This document shows, piece by piece, positions 48,863-57,484 of a DNA stretch of 64,000 nt. This DNA comes from Nocardioides sp. ChNu-153 (GTDB lineage Bacteria; Actinomycetota; Actinomycetes; Propionibacteriales; Nocardioidaceae). Where the stretch lies: contig NZ_JADEVT010000006.1 in the NCBI RefSeq assembly GCF_030466625.1, positions 124,001 through 188,000 on the forward strand. Direction: 5' to 3'. Numbering within the stretch: position 1 is the stretch's first letter; every line of letters begins with the position of its first letter. The notes below the pieces were generated by a model. The model was given only the letters and a program-made list of their open reading frames with translations, was not told the origin of the DNA and ran no database searches. The translations under genes were made by a program, and so were the position numbers.

Positions 48863-49750
48863 TCAGCGCGCGGTGCTGCGCCCCAGCAGGTGCACCGAGC
48901 CGCGGCGCGGGTCGGACAGCGAGAACGCGAACCCGTCCTCGGTCGGGCGCGAGCCGAACGCGACCGTCCCCGGCAGGAAGATCGGCTTGCGGAACGACAC
49001 CTCGACGGTGACGGCGTCGGGCAGCCGGTTCTCCAGCTGCGCGACGCAGCGCGCCTTGCTCCACATGCCGTGCGCGATCTGGCGCGGGAAGCCCAGCGCC
49101 TTCGCGGTCAGCGGGTAGAGGTGGATGGGGTTGTGGTCGCCGGAGACCGCGGCGTAACGGCGGCCGAGGTCGGCCGGCAGCTTCCACTGCGTCCCGGTGG
49201 GGCCGACCTCCTCGAAGAGGGTGCCGAAGGGTGCGTCGGCGTCGCCGCGACCGCGCCGCAGGTAGACCGACGTGCTCTCCCAGACCAGCTCCTCGCCGAC
49301 GTACGCCGTCGTGGTGAAGTCGAGCACCCGGCCCTTCGGGTGCGGCCGGGCCGGGGCGACCGCGGTGCGCACGGCCAGCGTCTCGCCGATCGCGACGGGC
49401 CGGTGCTGCGTGATCGCGTTCTCGAGGTGGACCGTGCCGATGGCCGGGTAGGGGAACGCCGGGTCGCTCATGATCGCCATGTGCAGCGGGAAGGCGAGCA
49501 TGTGCGGGTACGTCAGCGGCACGACGTCCTTGGTCGGGAACCCGCAGACCCCGGCGTACGCCGCCACCTCGTCCCTCTCGACCACCACGGCCGGGCGGGT
49601 GAACGCCAGGCCGGTGAAGTCCGCGGCGGGACGCTTGCGCACCCCGGGCAGCTGGTTCACGCCGGGTACGGCGGGCAGCGCGGCCCGGGCGAGCACGGCG
49701 AGCCCGCCGGTGCTGCCCGAGAGCGTGCGGGCCTCGTCCTGGGCGGCCAC
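48863..49750 (-). CDS. htdX: MaoC-like (3R)-hydroxyacyl-thioester dehydratase
   Basis: A 295-residue double-hotdog protein. The hydratase-2 motif is in the C-terminal half: YAAVSGDHNPIHLYPLTAKALGF with catalytic Asp and His, then RQIAHGMWSKARC. The N-terminal half (VVVERDEVAAYAGVCGFP) is the non-catalytic hotdog. The gene lies 4 nt after fabG4 and divergent from fadA2, the same arrangement as M. tuberculosis Rv0241c-Rv0242c-Rv0243. It probably dehydrates hydroxyacyl chains made by FabG4. Confidence 0.9.
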   Translation of the reverse strand: MAAQDEARTLSGSTGGLAVLARAALPAVPGVNQLPGVRKRPAADFTGLAFTRPAVVVERDEVAAYAGVCGFPTKDVVPLTYPHMLAFPLHMAIMSDPAFPYPAIGTVHLENAITQHRPVAIGETLAVRTAVAPARPHPKGRVLDFTTTAYVGEELVWESTSVYLRRGRGDADAPFGTLFEEVGPTGTQWKLPADLGRRYAAVSGDHNPIHLYPLTAKALGFPRQIAHGMWSKARCVAQLENRLPDAVTVEVSFRKPIFLPGTVAFGSRPTEDGFAFSLSDPRRGSVHLLGRSTAR

Positions 49751-49754
49751 CGCG

Positions 49755-51092
49755 TCAGGCCCCCAGCATCATCTGGCCGCACACGCGGACCACGTTGCCG
49801 TTGACGGCGGTGGACCCGGGGGAGGCGTACCAGGCGATGGTCTCGGCGACGTCCACCGGGAGGCCGCCCTGCGCCATGGCGTTGAGGCGCTGGCCCACCT
49901 CGCGGGTCGCGAACGGCACGGCGGCCGTCATCTGGGTGACGATGAACCCCGGGGCCACCGCGTTGACGGTGATGCCGTCGGACAGCGTCGGCGCCAGCGC
50001 GTCGACGAGACCGATGACGCCCGCCTTGGAGGCCGCGTAGTTGGTCTGCCCGACGTTGCCCGCGATGCCGGCGATCGAGGCGACGCCGATGATGCGGCCG
50101 TTCGGCCGGATGGCGTCCTGCTCGAGGAGCTCGGCGGTGATGAGCTCGGGCGCGGAGACGTTGACCGCGATGACGGAGTCCCAGCGGTCCTCGCCCATGT
50201 TGGCCAGCTTCTTGTCGCGGGTGATGCCGGCGTTGTGGACGACGATGTCGACGCCGCCGTGCTTCTCCTTGACGTGGTGCGCGATGCGCTGCGGCGCGTC
50301 GGGCGCGGTGATGTCGAGGGCGATGTGGTCGCCGTCGAGCTCCTTGACCAGCGCGACGAGGTCGGAGGCGGCCTGCGGCACGTCGACACCCACCACGGTG
50401 GCGCCGTCGCGGTGCAGCACCCGCGCGATCTGCTCGCCGATGCCGCGGCTGGCGCCGGTGACCAGGGCGACCTTGCCGGCCAGCGGCTCGGTCGGGTCGG
50501 CCACCGGCTCGGCCGTGGTGGAGCCGGTGGTGCCGACGCGCACGACCTGGCCCGACACGTAGGCCGACTTGGGGGAGAGGAAGAAGGCGAGCGTGGAGTC
50601 GACCGCGCCCTCGGCGCCGGGGGCGACGTACACGAGCTGCACGGTGCTGCCGCGCCCGATCTCCTTGCCCAGCGAGCGCGTGAAGCCCTCGAGGGCGCGC
50701 TGGGCGATGCGCTCGCCGGTGGAGCCGGTGGTCTCGGGCGGCGTGCCGAGCACGACGACGTGCGTGCACGGCGCGAGGCTGCGCAGCACCGGGGTGAAGA
50801 AGTCGCGCAGGGCGCCGAGCTCCGCGGCCGAGGTCAGGCCGGTGGCGTCCAGGACGAGGCCCTTGTACGTCGCGCCGTCCTCCCGCGTCGTCGTGGCGGT
50901 GATGCCGAGGCCGTCGAGCACCTCGGGCAGCTGCTCCACGAGACGGCCGGTGCCGCCCACGAGGACGGTGCCGTCGACGAGGGGCGCGCCCTCGACGTAG
51001 CGGTCCAGGGCCACCGGGCTGGGCAGGCCGAGATTCTTGACGAGGAACTTGCCGACGGGGCTCGCGACGAACCCCTGGTAGCGGTCGGTCAT
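49755..51092 (-). CDS. fabG4: 3-oxoacyl-ACP/CoA reductase, FabG4 type
   Basis: A 445-residue, high-molecular-weight short-chain dehydrogenase. An N-terminal flavodoxin-like half (residues 1-200) lacks catalytic motifs. The C-terminal half has the cofactor loop VTGASRGIGEQIA near 215, HNAGITRD and the active-site pair Tyr351/Lys355 in YAASKAGVIG. It reduces 3-oxoacyl-CoA, NADH-preferring in mycobacterial FabG4. ATG 51092 (TDRYQGFVAS) follows GGAGG; an upstream in-frame ATG at 51140 would add 16 residues without support. Confidence 0.92.
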   Translation of the reverse strand: MTDRYQGFVASPVGKFLVKNLGLPSPVALDRYVEGAPLVDGTVLVGGTGRLVEQLPEVLDGLGITATTTREDGATYKGLVLDATGLTSAAELGALRDFFTPVLRSLAPCTHVVVLGTPPETTGSTGERIAQRALEGFTRSLGKEIGRGSTVQLVYVAPGAEGAVDSTLAFFLSPKSAYVSGQVVRVGTTGSTTAEPVADPTEPLAGKVALVTGASRGIGEQIARVLHRDGATVVGVDVPQAASDLVALVKELDGDHIALDITAPDAPQRIAHHVKEKHGGVDIVVHNAGITRDKKLANMGEDRWDSVIAVNVSAPELITAELLEQDAIRPNGRIIGVASIAGIAGNVGQTNYAASKAGVIGLVDALAPTLSDGITVNAVAPGFIVTQMTAAVPFATREVGQRLNAMAQGGLPVDVAETIAWYASPGSTAVNGNVVRVCGQMMLGA

Positions 51093-51156
51093 GGTCAGAC
51101 GTCCTCCAGTGCGCGGATGGTTCGGCGACAAGACGGGCATGATGGGCGAGCAGTAG

Positions 51157-51172
51157 ACTACTCACCAGTAGT
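51157..51172. promoter_or_regulatory. Inverted repeat in the fabG4-fadA2 spacer
   Basis: ACTACT-CACC-AGTAGT is a perfect palindrome, flanked by a further AGTAG (51152-51156), about 65 bp upstream of fabG4 and 120 bp upstream of fadA2. It is a likely operator controlling both genes. It does not match the palindrome at the nearby TetR gene's own start. Confidence 0.55.
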
Positions 51173-51292
51173 AACGTGTGGTGCAACTCGGTGTCCACAT
51201 TCCGTGACCTGGCGCTCACCGGGTACCGCCCAGGCCGCGGTCGCCGCCAGGATAGGCACACCCGTCGTCCCCAGGATCAGGAGCAGATCGAC

Positions 51293-52582
51293 ATGCAGGC
51301 CCAGACTCGCCGCGTCGCCGTCGTCGGCGGCAACCGCATCCCCTTCGCCCGCTCGAACAGCGTCTACTCGGACGCCTCCAACCAGGACATGCTGACCGCG
51401 GCGATCGACGGTCTCGTCGACCGCTTCGGCCTCGCCGGGGAGCAGGTGGGCGAGGTCGTCGCCGGTGCCGTCCTCAAGCACTCCCGCGACTTCAACCTGA
51501 CCCGCGAGGCGGTGCTGGGCTCCAAGCTCGCGCCGACGACGCCGGCCACCGACATCCAGCAGGCGTGCGGAACGGGCCTGCAGGCGATCATCTACGTCGC
51601 CAACAAGATCGCCCTCGGCCAGATCGACGCGGGCATCGCCGGCGGCTCGGACACGACCTCCGACGCCCCGATCGCCCTGGGCGAGAACCTCCGCAAGATC
51701 CTCCTCGACGCCAACCGCGCCAAGGACCTCAAGGGCCGGCTCGCGGCCCTGGCCCGCATCCGCCCGGCGGACGTCGTGCCGACCATCCCCCAGAACGGCG
51801 AGCCGCGCACCGGCCTGTCCATGGGTGAGCACCAGGCGCTGACCGCCGTCGAGTGGCAGATCACCCGCGAGGCCCAGGACGAGCTCGCCGCCGCGTCGCA
51901 CCAGCACCTCGCCGCGTCGTACGACGAGGGGTGGCAGGCCGACCTCGTCACGCCGTTCCGCGGCGTGGAGCGCGACAACAACCTGCGCGCCGACTCCACG
52001 GCCGAGAAGCTGGCCAAGCTCAAGCCGGTCTTCGGCAAGGGCGAGGCCGCCACGATGACGGCCGGCAACTCGACCCCGCTGACCGACGGCGCCTCCGTGG
52101 TGCTGCTCGCGTCCGAGGAGTGGGCGAAGGAGAAGGGCCTGCCGGTGCTGGCCTACCTCACGGCGTACGAGACGGCCGCCGTCGACTACGTGCACGGCGG
52201 CGAGGGCCTCCTCATGGCGCCCGCCTACGCCATGCCGCGCATGCTCGAGCGCGAGGGCCTCGGTCTGCAGGACTTCGACTTCTACGAGATCCACGAGGCG
52301 TTCGCCTCGCAGGTGCTCTCGACGCTCGCCGCGTGGGAGGACCCGGTGTTCTGCAAGGAGCGCCTCGGCCTCGACGCGCCGCTGGGCTCGATCGACCGGG
52401 ACAAGCTCAACGTCAAGGGCTCCTCGCTCGGCGCCGGCCACCCGTTCGCCGCGACCGGCGGGCGCATCATCGCGAACGCCGCGAAGCTGCTCGCCGACAA
52501 GGGCGAGGGCCGGGCCGTCATCTCGATCTGCGCCGCGGGCGGCCAGGGCGTGACCGCCATCCTCGAGCGCCCCGCGGACTGA
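51293..52582 (+). CDS. fadA2: Acetyl-CoA C-acyltransferase (thiolase)
   Basis: A 429-residue thiolase that cleaves or condenses 3-ketoacyl-CoA. The nucleophile is Cys92 in QQACGTGLQA, GGSDTTSDAP follows, the base is in FYEIHEAFASQVL, GSSLGAGHPFAATGGRI is the CoA loop and the second catalytic Cys is in SICAAGGQGV. ATG 51293 is preceded by CAGGAG. It is divergent from fabG4-htdX and convergent with the TetR gene. Together these proteins can run a beta-oxidation or chain-elongation cycle. Confidence 0.95.
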   Translation: MQAQTRRVAVVGGNRIPFARSNSVYSDASNQDMLTAAIDGLVDRFGLAGEQVGEVVAGAVLKHSRDFNLTREAVLGSKLAPTTPATDIQQACGTGLQAIIYVANKIALGQIDAGIAGGSDTTSDAPIALGENLRKILLDANRAKDLKGRLAALARIRPADVVPTIPQNGEPRTGLSMGEHQALTAVEWQITREAQDELAAASHQHLAASYDEGWQADLVTPFRGVERDNNLRADSTAEKLAKLKPVFGKGEAATMTAGNSTPLTDGASVVLLASEEWAKEKGLPVLAYLTAYETAAVDYVHGGEGLLMAPAYAMPRMLEREGLGLQDFDFYEIHEAFASQVLSTLAAWEDPVFCKERLGLDAPLGSIDRDKLNVKGSSLGAGHPFAATGGRIIANAAKLLADKGEGRAVISICAAGGQGVTAILERPAD

Positions 52583-52607
52583 CGCGGCGGCACCACCCGC
52601 ACGCGAC

Positions 52608-52643
52608 GACGGCGGCGATCCCCGGGTGGGGGTCGCCGCCGTC
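52608..52643. terminator. Terminator between fadA2 and the TetR gene
   Basis: GACGGCGGCGATCCCC pairs with GGGGTCGCCGCCGTC (one bulge) between convergent genes. Confidence 0.8.
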
Positions 52644-52657
52644 GGTCGTCGTGGCGG

Positions 52658-53419
52658 TCAGCCCGTGGTCGTGGCCAGCGCGAGGGCCGAGGTGACCATG
52701 TAGACCCGCACCTGCTCGGGCGAGATGCTCGAGACGGTCGGGATGCCCGGCGCGGCCTCCTTCACGAGGATGCCGACGCGGGCGAGCTGCAGCGCCCCGA
52801 GCCCGCTCGCGTAGAGGGTGTTCGAGAGCAGGATGGGGTCGGCCACGGAGAACTCCCCGGAGCGCACGCCGTCCTCGAGCACGCCGGTGAGGACGGCCAG
52901 GCACCCGGAGATGCCCCGGCCCAGCCGGAGCATCGCGCTCTCGCTGATCTCGTCCAGCAGCTCGGTGCCCGTCCGCCGCATGAGGGTCTGGGCGCAGTCG
53001 ACGAACGCGGGGTAGCCCAGGCCGTACTCGATGAACGCGGTCACGACCGCCTCGAGGCGCTCGGGGGCGCGCTGCGACGTCGCGGCGCCGGCGGCCAGAG
53101 CGTCGCGCAGCTCCTCGAGGTAGCCCACGAGCGTGAGGGCGAAGAGCTCCTCCTTGCCCGTGAAGTGGCGGTAGACGATGGCGCGGTTGATGCCGACCGC
53201 CTGGGCGACGTCCTCGATCTGCGCGTCGCGGACGCCCCGCTCGTCGAAGAGCCGTCGGGTGGCCTCCAGGATGTCCTGCTCCCGACGACGCCGCCGCGTC
53301 GCCGCCGCCGACCGTCGCCGGTCCCCGCCGGGTGCCTTCTCCTGGGTCGCCCCGCCCGACTCGTCGGGCCCGCCCGGCCCGTCGGCCCCGTCGGCAGGGG
53401 GCGCCGCCGCCTCGCTCAT
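52658..53419 (-). CDS. TetR-family transcriptional regulator
   Basis: A 253-residue regulator. A disordered Gly/Asp/Pro-rich and then Arg-rich head (residues 1-48) precedes the HTH: ILEATRRLFDERGVRDAQIEDVAQAVGINRAIVYRHFTGKEEL, residues about 50-95. The C-terminal ligand domain is helical and ends ISPEQVRVYMVTSALALA. It probably represses itself through the 53433-53451 palindrome and may act on lipid genes nearby. An in-frame ATG at 53428 is an alternative start. Confidence 0.88.
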   Translation of the reverse strand: MSEAAAPPADGADGPGGPDESGGATQEKAPGGDRRRSAAATRRRRREQDILEATRRLFDERGVRDAQIEDVAQAVGINRAIVYRHFTGKEELFALTLVGYLEELRDALAAGAATSQRAPERLEAVVTAFIEYGLGYPAFVDCAQTLMRRTGTELLDEISESAMLRLGRGISGCLAVLTGVLEDGVRSGEFSVADPILLSNTLYASGLGALQLARVGILVKEAAPGIPTVSSISPEQVRVYMVTSALALATTTG

Positions 53420-53432
53420 GCGCGGCATCGTA

Positions 53433-53451
53433 GTGCAACGCGCAGTTGCAC
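53433..53451. promoter_or_regulatory. Perfect 19-bp operator-like palindrome at the TetR start
   Basis: GTGCAAC-GCGCA-GTTGCAC is perfectly symmetric in its arms and begins 14 bp upstream of the regulator's start codon. This is where a TetR autorepressor would bind. Confidence 0.7.
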
Positions 53452-53543
53452 GGGCGTGGCACGCGTGTCCGCTCGCGGAGGGGCCCGCCCGTCGGTGCCG
53501 CGGACTAGCGTCGCCCACGGACGTCCGGGAGGAGGAGGGTGCG

Positions 53544-53598
53544 GTGAGCGGGTGGTGAGCCGGTGGTAAGCCCGTGGTGAGCCCGTGGTGAGCGGCGA
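53544..53598 (+). repeat. 5 x 11-bp tandem repeat in front of the glycosylase gene
   Basis: Units gtgagcgggtg, gtgagccggtg, gtaagcccgtg, gtgagcccgtg and gtgagcggcga run from just after a strong GGAGGAGG to the glycosylase start GTG at 53588. Four of the five units begin with GTGA. Two of the first units' GTG starts read five codons and stop at a TGA overlapping the next GTG. Confidence 0.85.
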
Positions 53599-54574
53599 GG
53601 TGCACCGCACCTGGCGGCCCGGGTGGCCCTGCCCGGCGACCGCCGTCCTGCGCCAGCAGCGCCACGGGGCGGGGGACCCGTCGTACGCGGTCACCCTCGA
53701 CGGCGCGCACTGGCGTGCCCAGCGCACGCCCGAGGGACCCGCGACCCTGCGCGTGCTGGCCCGGCCCCACGACGGCGAGGTCGACCTCACGTGCTGGGGC
53801 CCGGGCGCGGACTGGCTCGCCGAGGCGGCCCCCGGGCTCCTCGGGGCGGCGGACGACGTGACGGGCTTCCGGCCCCACCACCCGGTCGTGCGGGACGTCT
53901 GGCGTCGCCACGGTGCCTGGCGGCTCGGGCGCAGCGGGGTGCTGCTCGACGCCCTCGTGCCCGCGGTCATCGAGCAGAAGGTGACCGGCCAGGAGGCATT
54001 CGCCTCCTACGCCGCGCTGCTGCGCCGGTACGGCGAGCCCGCCCCGGGGCCGGAACCGGGGGACCGGCCGGTGGGCGGACGGGCGCGGACCGGTGCGGGT
54101 GTCCGGCCGGGCCGCCCGCTCCTCGTGCCACCTGCCCCCGGGACGCTCGCGCTGGTGCCGTCGTGGGAGTGGCTCGCCCTCGGCATCGACCCGGGCCGCT
54201 CGCGCACCCTGGTGCGGGTGGCCCGGGTCGCCGACTCCCTCGAGCGGGCCGTCGGCCTCGAGCCCGCCGAGGTCACCCGGCGCCTGCGCACCGTCCCCGG
54301 GGTGGGTGTCTGGACCGCCGCGGAGACCACGCGCCGCGCGCTCGGCGACGCCGACGCGGTGAGCTTCGGCGACTACCACGTCGCCAAGGACGTGGGCTGG
54401 GCGCTGGTCGGCGAGCCCGTCGACGACGCCGGGATGGCCGAGCTGCTCGAGCCCTACCGGCCCCACCGCGCCCGGGTCCCGGAGCTGCTGGCCGTGGCCG
54501 GGCTGCGGCGGCCCCGGCACGGGGCGCGGATGTCCCCGCGCACCCACCTGCCGGTGCGCCGGCGCGGCCGGTGA
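53588..54574 (+). CDS. HhH-GPD DNA glycosylase, 3-methyladenine type
   Basis: A 328-residue protein. Residues 1-110 resemble an AlkA-like N-terminal half; VIEQKVTGQEAFASYAALLRRYG near 120 is the start of the HhH-GPD core, VPGVGVWTAAETTRRALGDADAVSFGDYHVAKD near 235-265 is the helix-hairpin-helix with the catalytic Asp in FGDYH. It removes damaged bases in repair. A ~35-residue Arg/Gly/Pro insert (about 155-190) looks species-specific. The strong ribosome-binding site is about 45 nt upstream, beyond the tandem repeats, so the true start is uncertain. Confidence 0.85.
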   Translation: MSGEVHRTWRPGWPCPATAVLRQQRHGAGDPSYAVTLDGAHWRAQRTPEGPATLRVLARPHDGEVDLTCWGPGADWLAEAAPGLLGAADDVTGFRPHHPVVRDVWRRHGAWRLGRSGVLLDALVPAVIEQKVTGQEAFASYAALLRRYGEPAPGPEPGDRPVGGRARTGAGVRPGRPLLVPPAPGTLALVPSWEWLALGIDPGRSRTLVRVARVADSLERAVGLEPAEVTRRLRTVPGVGVWTAAETTRRALGDADAVSFGDYHVAKDVGWALVGEPVDDAGMAELLEPYRPHRARVPELLAVAGLRRPRHGARMSPRTHLPVRRRGR

Positions 54575-54675
54575 GCGCCCCCGCGGCGCCGGACGGACGC
54601 TCGGCGGGCCCCTTGGCAGGTCCCGTACCCGCGAGTACCTTCCTCCCGCCGGGACGTGAGCCACGACACGACACG

Positions 54676-54740
54676 AGCGGTGCAACGGTTAAGGTGTGAC
54701 CCGCGTAACCCCAGGGTGAACCCGGCGTTACCCCTGTGAC
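54676..54740 (+). promoter_or_regulatory. Candidate control region of the SCP2-mce operon
   Basis: GTAAC at about 54705 and GTTAC at about 54727 form an inverted repeat with a 17-bp spacer, and ACCCC follows both. An AT-richer GGTTAAGGT at about 54687 could be part of a promoter. This is the only obvious control region before the eight-gene lipid-import operon. Confidence 0.35.
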
Positions 54741-54767
54741 CGCTTGAGGGAGTGGAACGGAGTGCAG

Positions 54768-54857
54768 ATGCCCACCAGTCGTGCCCCGCGGCCGGCGTCA
54801 CGACGTCGGCAGCCCGGCATCGCGTCCGTCGTCGCGGCCGTCGCGGTGGTCGCGTGA
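54768..54857 (+). CDS. 29-residue leader peptide with signal-like sequence
   Basis: A small open frame not usually annotated. ATG 54768 follows GGAG by 5 nt. It codes an Arg-rich head (PTSRAPRPASRRRQPG) and a short hydrophobic tail (IASVVAAVAVVA), then stops at a TGA overlapping the GTG of the SCP2-domain gene (GTGA). It could be a translational-coupling leader or a tiny membrane peptide. Alternatively the downstream gene starts earlier (GTG 54752, another frame) and this is chance. Confidence 0.35.
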   Translation: MPTSRAPRPASRRRQPGIASVVAAVAVVA

Positions 54858-55804
54858 GCGCCCCCGGCGGGCTGCTCGGCGCGGGTGAGCTGCTGGCGCT
54901 GGAGGGTCCCGCGCTCCTCGCGGTGCTGCGCGACGCCGACGACGCGCTCGTGCTCGAGCGGGTGACCGGCCCCGACGGGGCCGCCCTGGTCGACGCCCTG
55001 GTGGACGCGCTCGTCGACGCCTCGGGCGCCCCGGACGGCGTGGACACCTGCGCCGTCACCTTCGAGCTCACCCGACGCGGTGCGCTGGTCCACCGCCGCA
55101 CGGTCGTCGTCGACGGCGGCCGCGTGCACGCCACCGCGGGGGGTACGACGGGCCGCCCCGCCGCCGGCCGGCCCGAGGTCGTGGTGCGACTGACCGCCCT
55201 CGGCTTCGTCCGCCTGCTGACCGGTCAGGCCGAGGCGGCGCTCGAGCTGCTCGCGGGCCGCCTCGAGCTCGCCGGCGACCAGGCGACGGTGCTCCGGGCG
55301 GGGCGGGTCCTGCGCGTCCCGGGCTCGGGCGAGCCCCTCGTCGAGCCCGCCGCCCTCGACCCGCGTGCGGTGTCGTCCGTGCTGCTCGGGGTCCCGACCG
55401 GGCACCTGCGCGCGGTCATGGCGGGGCCGTTCCGCGACGTGGTGCTGGCCGAGGTCGCGCGACGCCTGCCGGAGCACGTCAAGCCGCGGCTGCCGGGCCT
55501 CGTACGGCTCACGGTCGTCTTCCGCATCACGGGCGCCGCCGGCGGCGGCCACGACCGCTTCGTCGTGCGCGTCGCGGACGGTGCCGCCACGGTCACCCCG
55601 ATCACGCCCGACCGCCCGGCGGACGAGGACCCGACCGTCGACCGCGACGCCACGGTGACCTGCTCGGGCGAGGACTTCCTGCGCGTGGCGACCGGCCACC
55701 TCAACCCGCTCACCGCCGTGCTGCGCGGTCAGCTGCGTGTGCGCGGCGACCGGGCCAAGGCCCTGCTGCTGAGCTCCGCCATCGACATCCCCCGTCCGAG
55801 CTGA
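54854..55804 (+). CDS. SCP2-domain protein leading the mce operon
   Basis: A 316-residue soluble protein. The C-terminal half resembles a sterol-carrier/SCP2 domain, with a pattern VRLTVVFRITGAAGGGHDRFVVRVADGAATVTP and the closing TCSGEDFLRVATGHLNPLTAVLRGQLRVRGDRAKALLL, typical of this lipid-binding fold. An earlier segment (VVVRLTALGFVRLLTGQAEAALELLAGRLEL) looks like a second, degenerate copy. It lies 9 nt before yrbE-A, so it is likely part of lipid handling by the mce importer. Start GTG 54854 is inferred from GTGA coupling. Confidence 0.65.
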   Translation: MSAPGGLLGAGELLALEGPALLAVLRDADDALVLERVTGPDGAALVDALVDALVDASGAPDGVDTCAVTFELTRRGALVHRRTVVVDGGRVHATAGGTTGRPAAGRPEVVVRLTALGFVRLLTGQAEAALELLAGRLELAGDQATVLRAGRVLRVPGSGEPLVEPAALDPRAVSSVLLGVPTGHLRAVMAGPFRDVVLAEVARRLPEHVKPRLPGLVRLTVVFRITGAAGGGHDRFVVRVADGAATVTPITPDRPADEDPTVDRDATVTCSGEDFLRVATGHLNPLTAVLRGQLRVRGDRAKALLLSSAIDIPRPS

Positions 55805-55813
55805 GGAGCCCCC

Positions 55814-56647
55814 GTGTCCACGACAACCCGCAGCCTGCCGGGAGCAGCCCTGGTGGGCGACCTCCGGGGACGGATGCAGGCCGGCATCACCACCACCGGT
55901 GCCATGATCATCCTCGCCGTCGAGGCGACCCGCGCGATCTTCGTCGACATCGTCCAGCGCAAGTTCTCGTGGCAGGAGGCGCTGTTCCAGGCCTGGTTCA
56001 TGACGAAGGTGTCGCTGCTGCCCACGATCCTCGTGGCCATCCCGTTCGGCGTCATCGTGTCGGTGCAGATCGGCGGCATCGCCAACCAGATCGGCGCGAT
56101 CTCGTTCAGCGGCGCGGTCAACGGCATCGGCGTGCTGCGCCAGGGCGCCCCCCTGGTGACGTCGCTCATGATCGCCGGCGCGGTCGGGTCCGCGCTGTGC
56201 TCCGACATCGGGGCGCGCACGGTCCGCGAGGAGGTCGACGCGCTGCGGGTCATGGGCATCAACCCCGTGAACCGGCTGGTGGCGCCGCGGCTGTTCGCGG
56301 CCATCGTCGTGGCCCTGCTGCTCAACGTGATCGTGGCGGTGACCGCGATCGGCACCGGCTACTTCCTCAACGTGGGCAGCGGTGACGTCAGCTCGGGCAC
56401 CTACCTGAACTCGTTCATCTCCTTCGCGCAGCCGACCGACCTGGTGCTCGCGGAGTTCAAGGCGGCCCTGTTCGGCTTCATCGCCACCATCGTCGCCGCC
56501 CACAAGGGCCTCAACGCGAAGGGCGGGCCCAAGGGCGTCGCCGACGCGGTGAACCAGGCCGTGGTGCTCAGCTTCATCCTGCTGTCCATCGTGAACGTCG
56601 CGGTGACCCAGGCCTACGTCATGCTCGTGCCGCAGCGGATCGCGTGA
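55814..56647 (+). CDS. MlaE/YrbE-family ABC permease (subunit A)
   Basis: A 277-residue membrane permease with about five helices. Hallmarks are VAIPFGVIVSVQIGGIANQIGA, ALCSDIGARTVREEVDALRVMGINPVNRLVAPR and the loop PRLFAAIVVALLLNVIV. YrbE proteins form the permease of mce lipid importers and work with an MceG ATPase that is not in this window. GTG 55814 lies 9 nt after the SCP2 gene. Its stop overlaps the frame of the next permease. Confidence 0.92.
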   Translation: MSTTTRSLPGAALVGDLRGRMQAGITTTGAMIILAVEATRAIFVDIVQRKFSWQEALFQAWFMTKVSLLPTILVAIPFGVIVSVQIGGIANQIGAISFSGAVNGIGVLRQGAPLVTSLMIAGAVGSALCSDIGARTVREEVDALRVMGINPVNRLVAPRLFAAIVVALLLNVIVAVTAIGTGYFLNVGSGDVSSGTYLNSFISFAQPTDLVLAEFKAALFGFIATIVAAHKGLNAKGGPKGVADAVNQAVVLSFILLSIVNVAVTQAYVMLVPQRIA

Positions 56648-56658
56648 GGGAGGGACCG

Positions 56659-57480
56659 ATGGCAGCCAAGATCCTCGACGCACCGGCCGACGGGCTCGCC
56701 CGGATCGGCGACTTCTTCACCTTCGCCGTCCGCGCGATCCTCGCGATCCGGTACACGCTCGTGCACTACCGCAAGGAGGTGCTGCGCCAGCTGATGGACA
56801 TCAGCTGGGGCTCCGGCGCCATCATCGTCGGCGGCGGCACGATCGGCGTCATGGTGCTGCTCTCCCTGTCGGCGGGCACCTCGCTCGGCATCGAGGGCTT
56901 CAACGGCCTCGAGCTGGTGGGTCTGGCCCCGCTGACCGGCTTCGTGTCGGCGTCGGTGAACACCCGTGAGCTCGCCCCGCTCATCGCTGCGCTGGCCCTG
57001 GCCGCCCAGGTGGGGTGCCGCTTCACCTCGCAGCTGGGCTCGATGCGCATCCACGAGGAGATCGACGCGCTCGGCGTCATGGCCGTGCACCCGTTGCGCT
57101 ACCTGGTGACCACGCGCCTGCTCGCCTCGATGTTCGCCATCCTGCCGCTCTACCTCATCGGTCTGCTCGGCTCGTGGATCGCCTCGCAGCTCTCGGTGGT
57201 CGTCGTGTTCGGGCAGTCGTCGGGAACCTACGAGTACTACTTCGACATCTTCATCTCGGGCCGCGACGTCTTCTTCTCGGTCGTCAAGATCGTCGTGTTC
57301 GCCGTGCTGGTCACGCTCATCCACTGCTGGTACGGGTTCAACGCCGGCGGTGGTCCCCAGGGCGTCGGCGAGGCCACCGGCCGGGCCATCCGGGCGAGCA
57401 TCGTCGTCGTCATCCTCATGAACATGCTGCTGACGCTCGCGTTCTGGGGCAACGACCCCGGCTTCAGGATCACGGGGTGA
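56659..57480 (+). CDS. MlaE/YrbE-family ABC permease (subunit B)
   Basis: A 273-residue permease paired with subunit A. LALAAQVGCRFTSQLGSMRIHEEIDALGVMAVHPLRYLVTTR is the conserved cytoplasmic EQ-loop region contacting the ATPase, and NAGGGPQGVGEATGRAIRAS the C-terminal signature. ATG 56659 is preferred since GGGAGGGA sits 5 nt upstream; GTG 56644 would also be in frame and overlap the A stop. The first Mce gene starts 4 nt after its stop. Confidence 0.92.
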   Translation: MAAKILDAPADGLARIGDFFTFAVRAILAIRYTLVHYRKEVLRQLMDISWGSGAIIVGGGTIGVMVLLSLSAGTSLGIEGFNGLELVGLAPLTGFVSASVNTRELAPLIAALALAAQVGCRFTSQLGSMRIHEEIDALGVMAVHPLRYLVTTRLLASMFAILPLYLIGLLGSWIASQLSVVVVFGQSSGTYEYYFDIFISGRDVFFSVVKIVVFAVLVTLIHCWYGFNAGGGPQGVGEATGRAIRASIVVVILMNMLLTLAFWGNDPGFRITG

Positions 57481-57484
57481 TGGC

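Noticed and set aside
53544..53598. Possible CRISPR or integron-type repeat
   Set aside because: Units are 11 bp with no spacers between them, so it is a simple tandem repeat.
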